64,000 nt of DNA from a virus. Shown one piece after another: positions 40,398 through 48,805 of this stretch (position 1 is the stretch's first letter; every line of letters starts with the position of its first letter). The stretch is taken from the IMG/VR virus record IMGVR_UViG_3300010371_000028, positions 62,001-126,000 of that record. One strand, written 5' to 3'. The position numbers were made by a program, and so were the translations under genes. The notes under the pieces are model-generated. The model was not told the DNA's origin and made no database searches. It was given only the letters and a program-made list of their open reading frames with translations.

Positions 40398-40433
40398 CGG
40401 GAATCGGCAGAGCTATTCCCGAGTGCTCCCGAG
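40398..40433. promoter_or_regulatory. Inverted/direct repeats between divergent genes
   Basis: CGGGAAT (40398) and ATTCCCG (40415) form a 7-bp inverted repeat with a 10-nt spacer; TCCCGAG recurs at 40417 and 40427. Located between the XRE gene and the gene at 40523; a likely operator. Confidence 0.4.
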
Positions 40434-40522
40434 AAACTCTTGTCTGAGCGCGCCACGACTGGTTAGGGTGAGGGCTTCTCAAGACCGGCATGTTCCGCCG
40501 GTCCGCCGGTTATCCGTGGGGG

Positions 40523-40987
40523 ATGCTGATGCCTGTCCGAGGGCCGTTCGAGACCGCTCACCAACTCGCCACCGCCGCCATGTCCCTGGAAGACGCCCTG
40601 CGTGCGGCCGACCCAGCCGGCGGACTGTCCGCAGAGTCCCGGCGGGCACGTGCGGGAATCCGCTTCAGGTTCCTGCTCGACGCGCTCAACGACGCTCGCG
40701 TGGCCCTCGGTAACGGGGACATGGCGGTCGCGCGGTCGCTGGCCGGCTCGAGCGTGGAGACGCTCGTGGTGCTCGCGGACTGGCTGGCTCGGGCGAGCGC
40801 GGGCGGGAACGTCGAACTGCTCGCGGAAGCCGCGGAGTACGTCATGCCGTGCGAGCCGGGACCCGGCGGGCAGTGCGAGCACGGCGTGTGGGCGCGGTGC
40901 GAGCGGACGGACGCGGCGTGGCGGCTGCGCGGACTGGACCCGGGCGAAGCGAGACGGCACGCGCTCGAGGCACTGCGGGAGGACTGA
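40523..40987 (+). CDS. Hypothetical helical protein
   Basis: 154 residues from ATG 40523 (GGGGG just upstream; 40529 also possible). Helical: TAHQLATAAMSLEDALRAAD, FLLDALNDARVALGNGDMAV, VETLVVLADWLARASAGG; C-terminal CEPGPGGQCEHGVWARC has several Cys/His. Divergent from the XRE regulator. Function unknown. Confidence 0.65.
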   Translation: MLMPVRGPFETAHQLATAAMSLEDALRAADPAGGLSAESRRARAGIRFRFLLDALNDARVALGNGDMAVARSLAGSSVETLVVLADWLARASAGGNVELLAEAAEYVMPCEPGPGGQCEHGVWARCERTDAAWRLRGLDPGEARRHALEALRED

Positions 40988-41013
40988 CGGCCGGACTCGT
41001 GCTTCATCTTCCG

Positions 41014-41058
41014 GGCGGAAGGCTACGGGACCGACGCCCGATCCGAGAAGCCTTCGCC
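41014..41058 (+). terminator. Terminator hairpin
   Basis: GGCGGAAGGCT and AGCCTTCGCC pair (one bulge) and are followed by GTTTCGT. It follows the 40523 gene and precedes the DUF397 gene. Confidence 0.5.
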
Positions 41059-41223
41059 GTTTCGTAACCGACCGTGGCCGTCGAGCACCCCAATGCGCCG
41101 TTTCGCGCCCCGAGTGCACCCCGCGCCCCCCGTGCGTGCGAATGCATGTGCACGTTGCAGCGGCTAGGTTCCCCCGTGCAGGGACAGGCTCGCTCTCAGA
41201 GCCCCGACACGGAAGGGAAAGCC

Positions 41224-41427
41224 ATGGAGATCACCACCGCCTGGCGCAAGTCCAGCTACAGCGGCGCGAACGGCAACTGCCTGGAGATCGCGGCCACGGT
41301 CGACGGCCTCGTCGCGATCCGCAACTCGAACCGACCCAACGACGGCGCGATCCTCTACACCAAGGACGAACTGCGCGCGTTCCTCGCCGGCGCCCGGGAC
41401 GGCGAGTTCGACGACCTCGCCGCCTGA
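41224..41427 (+). CDS. DUF397 family protein
   Basis: 67 residues, the family's usual length. TAWRKSSYSGANGNCLEIAA and ILYTKDELRAFLAGARDGEF are diagnostic. DUF397 proteins are small partners of XRE regulators in Streptomyces and often act as antidote-like regulators. The nearest XRE gene is at 39929. GGAAGGG precedes the ATG. Confidence 0.9.
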   Translation: MEITTAWRKSSYSGANGNCLEIAATVDGLVAIRNSNRPNDGAILYTKDELRAFLAGARDGEFDDLAA

Positions 41428-41441
41428 CCGAGGCACAGCAA

Positions 41442-41486
41442 CGGCCGCCGCCTCAGCGCACCCCTACTGCGCTGGGACGGCGGCCG
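41442..41486. terminator. Bidirectional terminator
   Basis: A two-layer hairpin, CGGCCGCCG/CGGCGGCCG enclosing CAGCGCA/TGCGCTG, separates the DUF397 gene from the convergent gene ending at 41495. Confidence 0.75.
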
Positions 41487-41494
41487 GCCGCGTC

Positions 41495-41959
41495 CTAACC
41501 CCGCCGCCGCGCCGGCTCCCACGGAAGCCCGAACCGGATCGCGTTCGCCTCGTGCGCGAGCCGCTGCGTACCCGGCTCCATCCCCTCGAACAGATCCGAC
41601 AGGCAAATCACGAAGCCACGGTCGCCCAGGCACCGCGCGTACACGAACAGGGCGAACGCCGTCTTCCCGACCTCGAACGGGATCGCGTTGTGCAACGACG
41701 CCCAGTCCAGCACCCTCGCCACCGGGTACGGGTGCGGCTCCGGGTCCGTCGGATCGGTGTACAGCTGGATCGAGAGGTAGTGCCCGAACTGCCGCCAGGA
41801 CTTGGCCAGGCCCGAGGCGGTCAACAGGTGTACGACGGCGCGCACGGTCCGTCCGCCGTCCGCCCGGGCCCACGCGTCGATCGCGTCGGCGAGTTCGTCG
41901 GGGGCGAGGTCCGGGCCGGCGACCAGAGTCTCGAATTCGTGTCGGTTTCGATCGCCCAC
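41495..41959 (-). CDS. Hypothetical protein
   Basis: 154 residues from GTG 41959, with GGAGGACCACC upstream. DELADAIDAWARADGGRTVR, then FGHYLSIQLYTDPTDPEPHP and FEVGKTAFALFVYARCLGDR. A mixed alpha/beta protein with a conserved look; no family recognised. Confidence 0.6.
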   Translation of the reverse strand: MGDRNRHEFETLVAGPDLAPDELADAIDAWARADGGRTVRAVVHLLTASGLAKSWRQFGHYLSIQLYTDPTDPEPHPYPVARVLDWASLHNAIPFEVGKTAFALFVYARCLGDRGFVICLSDLFEGMEPGTQRLAHEANAIRFGLPWEPARRRG

Positions 41960-42098
41960 GGTGGTCCTCCGGTTGGTGGTAGTCGCGCACAGGTTAGCGC
42001 CGGGCTGACGGCGTGTCAGTCCCCGAGGCGGGTGAGCCGTGCGAATCTTGTCGGAGGTCGGCGGCAGACTGGATGCACCCACCCTCGAGGAGACCCGC

Positions 42099-42470
42099 AT
42101 GCCCACCGCCACGATCACGCCGCCCGCCGACCTCGTCGAACTCAAGGCCGACTGGTTCGCCGCCGAGGCCCTCAGCGCCCGGATCGCGGCCGAGGAGAAC
42201 GCCGGCGAGAAGGTGTACCTCAACCTCGTGCAGAAGCCGCATCAGGTGCACGAGGCGAGCGCCGCGGAGAACTGGCTGAAGCTGCAGTCCGAGGACCAGC
42301 GGGCCCGGCGCGCCGCGGCCCAGGACGAACTGATGCGGCTCACGCTGGCAATTGCCGACCACGAGTGGTGGCCCACGCTCCCGTTCGGCACCCGCCTCGA
42401 CGCCGAGATCGCTGTGCGCCGGGCCGCGCAGGCACTGCACGACGCCGACCGTGCAGTCGCAGCCGGATAG
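42099..42470 (+). CDS. Hypothetical protein
   Basis: 123 residues. GAGGAG eight nt before the ATG. Coiled/helical: LVELKADWFAAEALSARIAA, DELMRLTLAIADHEWWPTLP, AVRRAAQALHDADRAVAAG. Convergent with the next gene (3 nt apart). Function unknown. Confidence 0.65.
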   Translation: MPTATITPPADLVELKADWFAAEALSARIAAEENAGEKVYLNLVQKPHQVHEASAAENWLKLQSEDQRARRAAAQDELMRLTLAIADHEWWPTLPFGTRLDAEIAVRRAAQALHDADRAVAAG

Positions 42471-42473
42471 CGC

Positions 42474-42941
42474 CTACTCGGCCGTCGGCCCCTGCTCCGG
42501 GTCCGGCGCGGGCTTTAGTGCGACGGCCTGCATATACCCAGGCAGCGTTCCCGCGGCCTCGCGCATCGCGACGTTGATTTCCGAGTCCTCGTGCCAGCCG
42601 TTCCAGAGCGCGCCCTCGTAGAGCACCTGCGGCGGCGTACGCGGCTTGACCCGTGTCGGATCGAGCACGTACCAGCCGAAGCGCGCTCGCTCGCTCTGAT
42701 GCGGACCTTTCTCGCTCATCCAATGCCCGGCCCACGCGAGGAGCACGGCCCAGCGTCCGTCGGGCATGCGGGCCCACGCCACGATTACGGCCTCGCGTCC
42801 GCCGTCGGGTTTCTTCCCACCCGGCTCGCCGTACACGCGGACCAGCTTGGCGCCATAGATGACGATGCGGTCCAGCGGGGGAGCGGGGACGGCGTCGGGC
42901 AGGAGCGGGGGCTCAGTCCACTTCCCTTGATCGCCGCCCAT
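42474..42941 (-). CDS. Phage-type hypothetical protein
   Basis: 155 residues. IVIYGAKLVRVYGEPGGKKP, then RMPDGRWAVLLAWAGHWMSE and SERARFGWYVLDPTRVKPRT form a beta-rich domain seen in actinomycete mobile elements. Function unknown. Confidence 0.6.
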   Translation of the reverse strand: MGGDQGKWTEPPLLPDAVPAPPLDRIVIYGAKLVRVYGEPGGKKPDGGREAVIVAWARMPDGRWAVLLAWAGHWMSEKGPHQSERARFGWYVLDPTRVKPRTPPQVLYEGALWNGWHEDSEINVAMREAAGTLPGYMQAVALKPAPDPEQGPTAE

Positions 42942-42965
42942 GGGGCGAGCCTACCCGCCGCACAT

Positions 42966-42995
42966 CTGACACCAGCTCGCGCAAGGTGACAAAAT
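42966..42995 (+). promoter_or_regulatory. Promoter for a leaderless gene
   Basis: CTGACA (42966-42971), 18-nt spacer, CAAAAT (42990-42995), then exactly 6 nt to GTG 43002. Third example of the same geometry in this window. Confidence 0.5.
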
Positions 42996-43001
42996 CAGTT
43001 T

Positions 43002-43511
43002 GTGACCTCATCCACTGACCACCATGCAGCCGCAGCCGACCTGCTCCACGCTGCCGCCGCGAAGCTCCGCGGCAACGCCGACGGCGCAACCCCCGGGCAG
43101 CGCGACATCGAGATCCGCGGCATCGCCGTCCACGTCGCCACATTCGACGGCCGGGATACCGCATACACCGGCACGACGGACGAGACCCCCGCCGTCCCCA
43201 ACGCCGCGCACTACGCGTCGTGGCCGCCGGAAGCCGCGGTCGCGCTCGCCGACTGGATCGACGCCGCGGCGGAACGCGGAAACCCGGAGGAGACCGCGAG
43301 CGCCGTCGCGCTCGCCCGGATCCTGCTCGACGGCACGCCCATGCTCGACGACTACGACGCCGCCTGCCTCCGCTTGGAGCGTGAGCAGATCGTTCACGAC
43401 GACCCGGCGCTGGCCGCGCAGATCCGCAAGGGCATCGCCGAGGCCGAACGCGGCGAGACCGTGCATCTCGGGTCGTTCGCGCAGTACGCCGAGGACGGCG
43501 ACGATGGCTGA
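43002..43511 (+). CDS. Hypothetical protein
   Basis: 169 residues, GTG start. Helical N-terminus (AAADLLHAAAAKLRG), a beta-rich middle, and helical second half (EAAVALADWIDAAAERGNPE, AAQIRKGIAEAERGETVHLG). The AEAERGE...LGSF end recalls Phd/antitoxin-like tails, but that alone is weak. First gene of a coupled run. Confidence 0.6.
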   Translation: MTSSTDHHAAAADLLHAAAAKLRGNADGATPGQRDIEIRGIAVHVATFDGRDTAYTGTTDETPAVPNAAHYASWPPEAAVALADWIDAAAERGNPEETASAVALARILLDGTPMLDDYDAACLRLEREQIVHDDPALAAQIRKGIAEAERGETVHLGSFAQYAEDGDDG

Positions 43512-43746
43512 CGACGACCACGAGGACCTCGATGTCCGCACCCGCGCCGACCTTGCCGAACTCGACGGACCCGCGTACACGGTCGCGTGCGTCCTCGACG
43601 ACTGGAACCGGCGGCTGCACGGCATCACGTCGAGCCACCACGGCGCCGGCCTGTTCCTGGATCTCCTCGCGGCCGAGGGGTGGCGGGTCGAGCCGATCGG
43701 ACCGCTGCCGCCTCTTAGCCAACTGCTACCGCCGCCATCGGAGTGA
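43504..43746 (+). CDS. Small hypothetical protein
   Basis: 80 residues. ARTRADLAELDG-like acidic start, then YTVACVLDDWNRRLHGITSS and LFLDLLAAEGWRVEPIGPLP. Overlaps both neighbours. Function unknown. Confidence 0.6.
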   Translation: MADDDHEDLDVRTRADLAELDGPAYTVACVLDDWNRRLHGITSSHHGAGLFLDLLAAEGWRVEPIGPLPPLSQLLPPPSE

Positions 43747-44457
43747 CGATGCCTGAGCGCGGACTGGTGCCCGCAGTCCTGATCGACGGGCCGTCGGTCG
43801 GTCAGGTCATCCATACGGCCCCCGAAGTGACGGCCTGGTACGTGAGGAAACCGCCGGAACCGCTCGAACTCTCGCCGACGCTGAACCTCTCACACTGGGT
43901 GCTGCCCGAGCCCACCGTGTACCGGTTCGAGTGGCGTACCGCCTGCCTCGAGGTCCCCGGCTCGCCGCACCCGGCGTTGCTCCGGCTGCGGTTCGGATGG
44001 TCCGAGCCCGGCGAAGCCAACGATGACGCGATCCGCCGGTACGGCCGCGCCGCGCTGCTCGAGCATCCCGAACTGATACCCGCGGGCGCGGTCCTGTGGC
44101 CCGCCGACCCCGCCGACGACGAACCGATCCGGGTCCTCGACCACGGACACGGGCCGTTCCCCGGCTGCCGGGACATCTTCGAGATGCACCCGCGTACCCG
44201 GCTGATACGCGGCACGTGCCCGTGCGGGTGGCGCACTGAAGACGTCGAATCGCGCCGGTTCGAGGAACTGGGGGCACTCACCGCCGAGCACGGGCGCGCC
44301 GGAGCGGAGGCGTTGGAGGCACTCGCCCGACGAGGGCCGACTGTTCGACGCCATGAATGCGGGCGCGCTCGCCGTCAACGACGTGCGGTGGGTGCAGCTC
44401 GCCAGCGAAGCGATCAAGGCGCTCACGGCGGCGATGGAGGTGGTGGAGCATGCCTGA
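43743..44457 (+). pseudogene. Hypothetical gene with apparent +1 frameshift
   Basis: The first about 195 codons encode a domain (VLIDGPSVGQVIHTAPEVTA, FEWRT) also seen at 51234, then CPCGWRTED. From about 44326 the coding signal moves to the +1 frame (DEGRLFDAMNAGALAVNDVR, ending EVVEHA and a stop that overlaps the next ATG). One base fewer in a run of C near 44325 would join both parts to about 237 residues. Mutation, sequencing error or a separate 33-residue gene starting at the ATG near 44353 are the options. Confidence 0.55.
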
Positions 44458-44956
44458 CACACCGACGGTCGAGGAACGCGGCCCGTTCCGGATCCTGCAC
44501 CACGGCGGCAGCCGCTGGCTCGTCTGTGCCCGCTGCGTTCCTGACGGGCTCACCGCCCTGCTCGACATCCGCGTCGAGAACGAGAACGAGGACGAGGACG
44601 AGGAGGCTGAGCGATACCTGGCCGAGGCGATGGCCAGCCACCTCGCCGAGGCGCACCCGCCGACGATCCTCGGTCACCTCGCGGACGTGCGTCCCGGCTG
44701 GCGCGACCTACTCTTGGACCTGCACGGCCGCCTGGTCGAAGTCGATCCGGATTACCGGATTAGCGGGCTGGAGGAGAAGCTCGGGGAACTGCGCGTCACC
44801 ATGAGCAGCAACGAGTCCCGCGAGGTCGAGGCGCTGCTCGACGCATCCAAGGCTGAGTCCAGGAAGATCTGCGTGTTCTGCGGCGCGAAGCCGGCGCGGC
44901 CAACGCCCGGGTTCGTCAGTGGCGTCCTCGCCTGCTGCAAGGCGCACGGTGCCTGA
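44450..44956 (+). CDS. Hypothetical protein with two Cys motifs
   Basis: 168 residues. FRILHHGGSRWLVCARC, an acidic run (NENEDEDEEAE), a helical middle (LEEKLGELRVTMSSNESREV) and CVFCGAKPARPTPG near the end, with a last CC. Two possible zinc sites. Function unknown. Confidence 0.6.
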   Translation: MPDTPTVEERGPFRILHHGGSRWLVCARCVPDGLTALLDIRVENENEDEDEEAERYLAEAMASHLAEAHPPTILGHLADVRPGWRDLLLDLHGRLVEVDPDYRISGLEEKLGELRVTMSSNESREVEALLDASKAESRKICVFCGAKPARPTPGFVSGVLACCKAHGA

Positions 44957-45167
44957 CGAGGAGTCCCCGTTCCGCCCGTTCGCGTTCGGCCCGATCCCCG
45001 CTGACCATCCGATACTGGACGCGGGCGGGTTCGTCGACCTCGTCGCGGCGTACGGACCTGATGCCGGGCGGCCTGTGGCCGAAGCCGGGCTGTACGCGGG
45101 GCTCATGTCCGACGACTGGCTGCTGCGGCTCGCATACCCCAACCGATCAGGAGAAGACGATGGCTGA
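44949..45167 (+). CDS. Small hypothetical protein
   Basis: 72 residues, GTG start inside the previous gene's end. HPILDAGGFVDLVAAYGPDA, then GLYAGLMSDDWLLRLAYPNR. Function unknown. Confidence 0.6.
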   Translation: MPDEESPFRPFAFGPIPADHPILDAGGFVDLVAAYGPDAGRPVAEAGLYAGLMSDDWLLRLAYPNRSGEDDG

Positions 45168-45579
45168 GCACAAGACAAAGGGCGGACACCCGTCCGGCGA
45201 CACGCCCGTGAGCGCGATGTCGTTCCCGGAAGCGTTCACGCGCCCCGCGATGCGGTCGAGTTCGGTCGACCTGCTCGACGCCGCAACAAGGTTCAGCTTC
45301 GGAGCGGTCGGATCCCAGAACCCGCATGCGCAGATCGATGTCGAGGTCCGCCGCAACGCGTTCGAACCCGGCAGCGTCCGCTGGATCATCACATGCGCGG
45401 GCTGGACCTACACGCACGACGGCCGTTGGCTGTACGAGAACATCCCGGGCGAGCGCACCGAAGAGTACATCGAGGCGACACGATGGCGGAGCCGCGACGA
45501 GGCGATCAGCGTCGCCCGCGGGCTCCTCGTGGACGGACACCCGAACAACGACGCGTGGACGAGAGGGCGGCGGTTGTAG
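45160..45579 (+). CDS. Hypothetical protein
   Basis: 139 residues. SSSVDLLDAATRFSFGAVGS, CAGWTYTHDGRWLYENI and RSRDEAISVARGLLVDGHPN; beta-rich with a helix at the end. Overlaps the previous gene. Function unknown. Confidence 0.6.
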   Translation: MAEHKTKGGHPSGDTPVSAMSFPEAFTRPAMRSSSVDLLDAATRFSFGAVGSQNPHAQIDVEVRRNAFEPGSVRWIITCAGWTYTHDGRWLYENIPGERTEEYIEATRWRSRDEAISVARGLLVDGHPNNDAWTRGRRL

Positions 45580-45624
45580 CCGGCGGCCCGTACGCTGATC
45601 CCAGCCGACCGAATGGAGCCCGCC

Positions 45625-45774
45625 GTGGACACCGCCCCCGCCGAGACCGTCGCCGCCATCGATGACACCCGTGAGGCGCCCCTCGGTACGCTGTCGGCCG
45701 CTCCGGTCCTGCGCCGGCTCAAGCCCGCCGACACCAAGCGCGTCCCGGTCGCCGCGTTCAACGCATCGCTCTGA
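45625..45774 (+). CDS. Short Ala/Pro-rich peptide
   Basis: 49 residues, GTG start with GGAG upstream. LGTLSAAPVLRRLKPADTKR then VPVAAFNASL at the very end. Short length and an aromatic C-terminus resemble RiPP-type precursors, but no modification enzyme is nearby, so this stays open. Followed by a terminator. Confidence 0.45.
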   Translation: MDTAPAETVAAIDDTREAPLGTLSAAPVLRRLKPADTKRVPVAAFNASL

Positions 45775-45792
45775 CGTCCCCACGCACGAAAC

Positions 45793-45823
45793 CGCCCCGC
45801 TCACCTGGATGGTGGGCGGGGCG
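45793..45823. terminator. Terminator hairpin
   Basis: CGCC CCGC pairs with GCGGGGCG, and CACC with GGTG inside it, around TGGAT. Ends the run of genes before the XRE/TPR regulator. Confidence 0.75.
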
Positions 45824-45960
45824 AAACGTTCCCAGGACCAGTGCGACGGACGTACCCTGGGCGGTGAGACAGCCAACAGCAGTCTAGGCGCCCCAACCGA
45901 CACGCGGCAGCCAGTCGCGCGGCGCACGGGCACAGACCGCACGCCCAAAGGACGGCACGC

Positions 45961-47187
45961 ATGGAGCAGCCGCACGCCGACATGCCCATCGGCGAACGCA
46001 TCGCGCACTACCGGGCCCGCAAAGGCCTGACGCAACTCGGTCTCGGCGGGATGGTGAACCGCAGCGAGGACTGGGTCTCCAAGGTCGAACGCGGGGTGAT
46101 CCCCGTATCCTCGTTCTCGATGCTCGTCGACCTCGCCCACGCCCTCGGAGTCAAAGACCTCGTGAAGTTGACCGGGCACCCCCTCGCCCTCGCGCCGAAC
46201 GGCTCAGCGGAACACCAGTCGGTCGCGGGCATCCGCGCGGCGATGTCCGGGCTCCCCGCGACCCGCGGCGACGAGGTCCAGGCTCTCGCCGTGGGTGATC
46301 TCGCCCGCCAGGTGGCGGACGCCTGGAAGATCTACGACACCGACAAAGCGCGCTATTCTCGCCTCGGCCCGGTGCTGCCCGGCCTACTCGGGCAGGCGCA
46401 CCGCGCCGTGCGCGACGCGAGCGCCGAGGACGCCCCGCTTGCCACCCGGGGCTTGGTCGAGACATACCACCTGCTACAGGTGTTCTTGAAGCGTCTGGGC
46501 GAGCCTGAACTCGCGCGCCTAGCTGCGGACCGAGCACTAACGTTGGCGTCCGATTCCGGCGACCTGGTGCTGATGGGTGCGAGCGCCTGGAATCTCGGCG
46601 CCATCATGTTGAACCGGGGCGAAGGCGACCTCGCGCTCGACCTGGCACGGCAGATGATCGGGCTGATGAACCCGATCCCGGACGACGCGCCGGCCGAATA
46701 CGTGTCCGTGTACGGCGCGCTGCATCTGGTCGCCACGATCGCCTGTGCCCGCTCGGGCCAGTCGCCGCGCGGATGGGACTTCCTGGAGCAGGCTCGGCAG
46801 ATCGGCGCCCGACTCGGGCAGGACCGCAACGACTGGCGCACCTCCTTCGGCCCGACGAACGTGGCGATGCACGGCGTCCACCTGGCCGGCGAAGAGGGCG
46901 ACCCGACCGAGGCGCTGCGCCTGGCCGACGACGTCGAGGTCATCGACGGGGTCCTGCCGCTGGAGCGCACGACCCGGTACTTCGTCGAGGTGATGCAGGC
47001 GAACCGGCTAAGGAAGGACGATGTCGGGACGTTGTACATGCTGCAGAAGATCGAGCGCCAGTCCCCGGACGAGATCAGGTACTTTCCGGTGGCGCGGGAG
47101 GCGATCAGGGATCTGCTGAAGCGGGAGCGGTCGTTCTACCGGCAGGACCTGCGAGCGCTGGCGACCCGCGTGGGCGTGATCGGGTAG
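45961..47187 (+). CDS. XRE-family regulator with TPR-like domain
   Basis: 408 residues. N-terminal HTH (KGLTQLGLGGMVNRSEDWVS then KVERGVIPVSSFSMLVDLAH), followed by a long alpha-solenoid of TPR-like helix pairs (about 85-400; LARLAADRALTLASDSGDLV, SPRGWDFLEQARQIGARLGQ). This architecture is very common in Streptomyces and often works with DUF397 or small proteins. It probably senses a peptide or protein partner. Own transcription unit, bracketed by terminators. Confidence 0.85.
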   Translation: MEQPHADMPIGERIAHYRARKGLTQLGLGGMVNRSEDWVSKVERGVIPVSSFSMLVDLAHALGVKDLVKLTGHPLALAPNGSAEHQSVAGIRAAMSGLPATRGDEVQALAVGDLARQVADAWKIYDTDKARYSRLGPVLPGLLGQAHRAVRDASAEDAPLATRGLVETYHLLQVFLKRLGEPELARLAADRALTLASDSGDLVLMGASAWNLGAIMLNRGEGDLALDLARQMIGLMNPIPDDAPAEYVSVYGALHLVATIACARSGQSPRGWDFLEQARQIGARLGQDRNDWRTSFGPTNVAMHGVHLAGEEGDPTEALRLADDVEVIDGVLPLERTTRYFVEVMQANRLRKDDVGTLYMLQKIERQSPDEIRYFPVAREAIRDLLKRERSFYRQDLRALATRVGVIG

Positions 47188-47201
47188 CCCGGAAGGGCGA
47201 A

Positions 47202-47224
47202 GACCCGGAACCGGGTTCCGGGTC
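47202..47224 (+). terminator. Terminator hairpin
   Basis: Stem GACCCGGAAC/GTTCCGGGTC just after the regulator's stop codon. Confidence 0.6.
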
Positions 47225-47286
47225 AGTGGCCTGACGTGCCGTTACTTTCACGGAGAGTGGAGACGGCGATACGTCAGGAGACCGCG

Positions 47287-47556
47287 GTGATCACCAGACC
47301 TGATCCGGAGTGGCAGCTGCAGTTGGAGCGCGAGCCCCGCACCACCCATGCTGGGCGCATCGCGCTGCCGATAACGCTCCGGGCGCACGGCGAGATGCTC
47401 GCGGTCGTCGATCTCGTACTCGATGGCGCCACGGCGACCCGGCTGCACGCGGCGCTTACCGCGCACCTGAGCGGCCATGGCGCCGGTCCGAGCGCGTCGG
47501 TGCGGAGCAGGGCGGATCTGCTCGAAGCGTGCACGGCGATCGGCGCGGCCCGGTGA
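47287..47556 (+). CDS. Hypothetical protein upstream of HATPase
   Basis: 89 residues from GTG 47287 (CAGGAGA upstream). Beta-rich (HAGRIALPITLRAHGEMLAV, VDLVLDGATATRLHAALTAH). The stop overlaps the HATPase start (GTGA), so the two are made together. Could be a regulatory partner of the anti-sigma-like protein. Confidence 0.6.
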   Translation: MITRPDPEWQLQLEREPRTTHAGRIALPITLRAHGEMLAVVDLVLDGATATRLHAALTAHLSGHGAGPSASVRSRADLLEACTAIGAAR

Positions 47557-48026
47557 GCCTCGCGGAGGCGGTGCGCGCGGATCTCCCGGCAACCACCGAG
47601 GCGCCCGGGCTGGCCCGCGGCGAGGTCCGCGGCGCACTGTCCAAACTGGGTCTCGACCATCTCACGGACGAGGCGGAACTGATCGCCTCGGAGATCACGA
47701 CGAACGCGGTCATTCACGGCCGCGGCCCGATCCGGCTGTGCGTGTACGAAGACGCCGGCCTCCTGTTCGTCGAGGTCGAAGACGGCGGCGGAGAGCAGGA
47801 ACCGGCCCTGCGTGAGCCGGACGCTGGCGCGGAGTCGGGCCGCGGCCTGGAGATCGTGGAGGCGCTCGCCGCGGACTGGGGTGTCGAGGCGCTCCCGGGC
47901 GGCGTGCGCGTGTGGGCGTCGCTCGAGACCGCGCTGCGGCTGAACGACGAGCCTGCCGACCCGGGGCCCTCGCGTGCGCATACGGAGGAGCTCGTGGCCG
48001 CTGTGACGGCAGGGGCGGTGCGGTGA
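47553..48026 (+). CDS. HATPase anti-sigma-like protein, second copy
   Basis: 157 residues, GTG start. ELIASEITTNAVIHGRGPIR (N-box), LLFVEVEDGGG (strand plus Asp) and SGRGLEIVEALAADWGVEAL (G-box) define HATPase_c_2. Similar to, but not closely matching, the protein at 21752. Sits between two coupled small genes. Target unknown. Confidence 0.8.
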   Translation: MSLAEAVRADLPATTEAPGLARGEVRGALSKLGLDHLTDEAELIASEITTNAVIHGRGPIRLCVYEDAGLLFVEVEDGGGEQEPALREPDAGAESGRGLEIVEALAADWGVEALPGGVRVWASLETALRLNDEPADPGPSRAHTEELVAAVTAGAVR

Positions 48027-48244
48027 TGTTCCACGCCAGCAACGGGATCATCGCGGTGATTCTCACTGCCGACGAGGCACTCAAGATCTTCCACGCCCAC
48101 GAGAAGTCCCGGGTCGGCAGCCCCACCCAGGGCTTTACCGTCTGGCCCGTCGGCGAGATGGGCCGCATCATCACGTGTGCCTGGACGCGCGTCGAACCGA
48201 TCGAGGGTATCCCGGCGGAACTGCTCGAGCGGTTCGAGTTCTGA
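48026..48244 (+). CDS. Hypothetical protein downstream of HATPase
   Basis: 72 residues, TGATG-coupled. IAVILTADEALKIFHAHEKS, then FTVWPVGEMGRIITCAWTRV. Its tight coupling to the HATPase suggests a common unit. A terminator follows at 48269. Confidence 0.6.
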   Translation: MFHASNGIIAVILTADEALKIFHAHEKSRVGSPTQGFTVWPVGEMGRIITCAWTRVEPIEGIPAELLERFEF

Positions 48245-48268
48245 GCCCTGGCGGAACACCCGGAACTA

Positions 48269-48295
48269 GCGGCCCCCGGTAGGAGCGGGGGCCGC
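48269..48295 (+). terminator. Terminator hairpin
   Basis: Perfect 10-bp stem GCGGCCCCCG/CGGGGGCCGC with a 7-nt loop, 24 nt after the previous stop. The downstream gap to 48402 otherwise shows nothing clear. Confidence 0.75.
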
Positions 48296-48402
48296 GTGCC
48301 GAAACCGTTGGCCGGCAGCCGCAATCCAACGGCCGTCAAAGGTCATACGTCCGACCGATCGAGGGCGCATACTGGTGCGGTGCCTGACACCACGCCCCCT
48401 CT

Positions 48403-48603
48403 GTGCATTCGCATCCTGAAGCGCCCGCGCCGCCTGTGCGCTGGCAGTCCGCCAGCCGCCGCTGGGCTCCCGCCGGTTCGCTCCTGTTCCTGGCGAAGGA
48501 GCTCGAGGAGGCCGAGGCCGAGTCCCCGGGCGAACTCCGTGCTGTTGCCAGGCGGGCCGCGTACGCGCTCCGGGCCCTCGCGGCAGGGGTCGACGATGAC
48601 TGA
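48403..48603 (+). CDS. Small hypothetical protein
   Basis: 66 residues, GTG start. Helical C-terminal half (GSLLFLAKELEEAEAESPGE). The N-terminus is Pro/Ala-rich and a competing GTG at 48380 lies in another frame, so the exact start is uncertain. Confidence 0.45.
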   Translation: MHSHPEAPAPPVRWQSASRRWAPAGSLLFLAKELEEAEAESPGELRAVARRAAYALRALAAGVDDD

Positions 48604-48805
48604 GCCGCTGTTTCCCGAGTCTGCCGCCGCGTTCCTGGGCGAGATCCTCGGCCGCCCGAAGCCGCCCGTCGAGCAGGACGGTCCGCCGTGGGTCCACACG
48701 TTCACGCAGCCCGGGCCCGACGGGGCCGACGAGGACGGCCGGCCGTACTGGCTGCCGCCGAAAATGTTCACGATCGAGCCGATCGGAGGCCACGATGCCG
48801 CGTAA
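48596..48805 (+). CDS. Small hypothetical protein
   Basis: 69 residues, acidic and Pro-rich (GEILGRPKPPVEQDGPPWVH, DEDGRPYWLPPKMF). Overlaps the previous gene by 8 nt. Function unknown. Confidence 0.6.
   Translation: MTEPLFPESAAAFLGEILGRPKPPVEQDGPPWVHTFTQPGPDGADEDGRPYWLPPKMFTIEPIGGHDAA

Noticed and set aside
43002-43511. Antitoxin reading of the 43002 protein
   Set aside because: Only a short Glu-rich tail resembles Phd-type antitoxins and no toxin gene is next to it.
47202-47224. GACCCGGA, the known pSVH1 TraB recognition octamer
   Set aside because: It occurs only inside a terminator stem after a regulator gene, in one inverted pair, so chance and terminator use explain it better.
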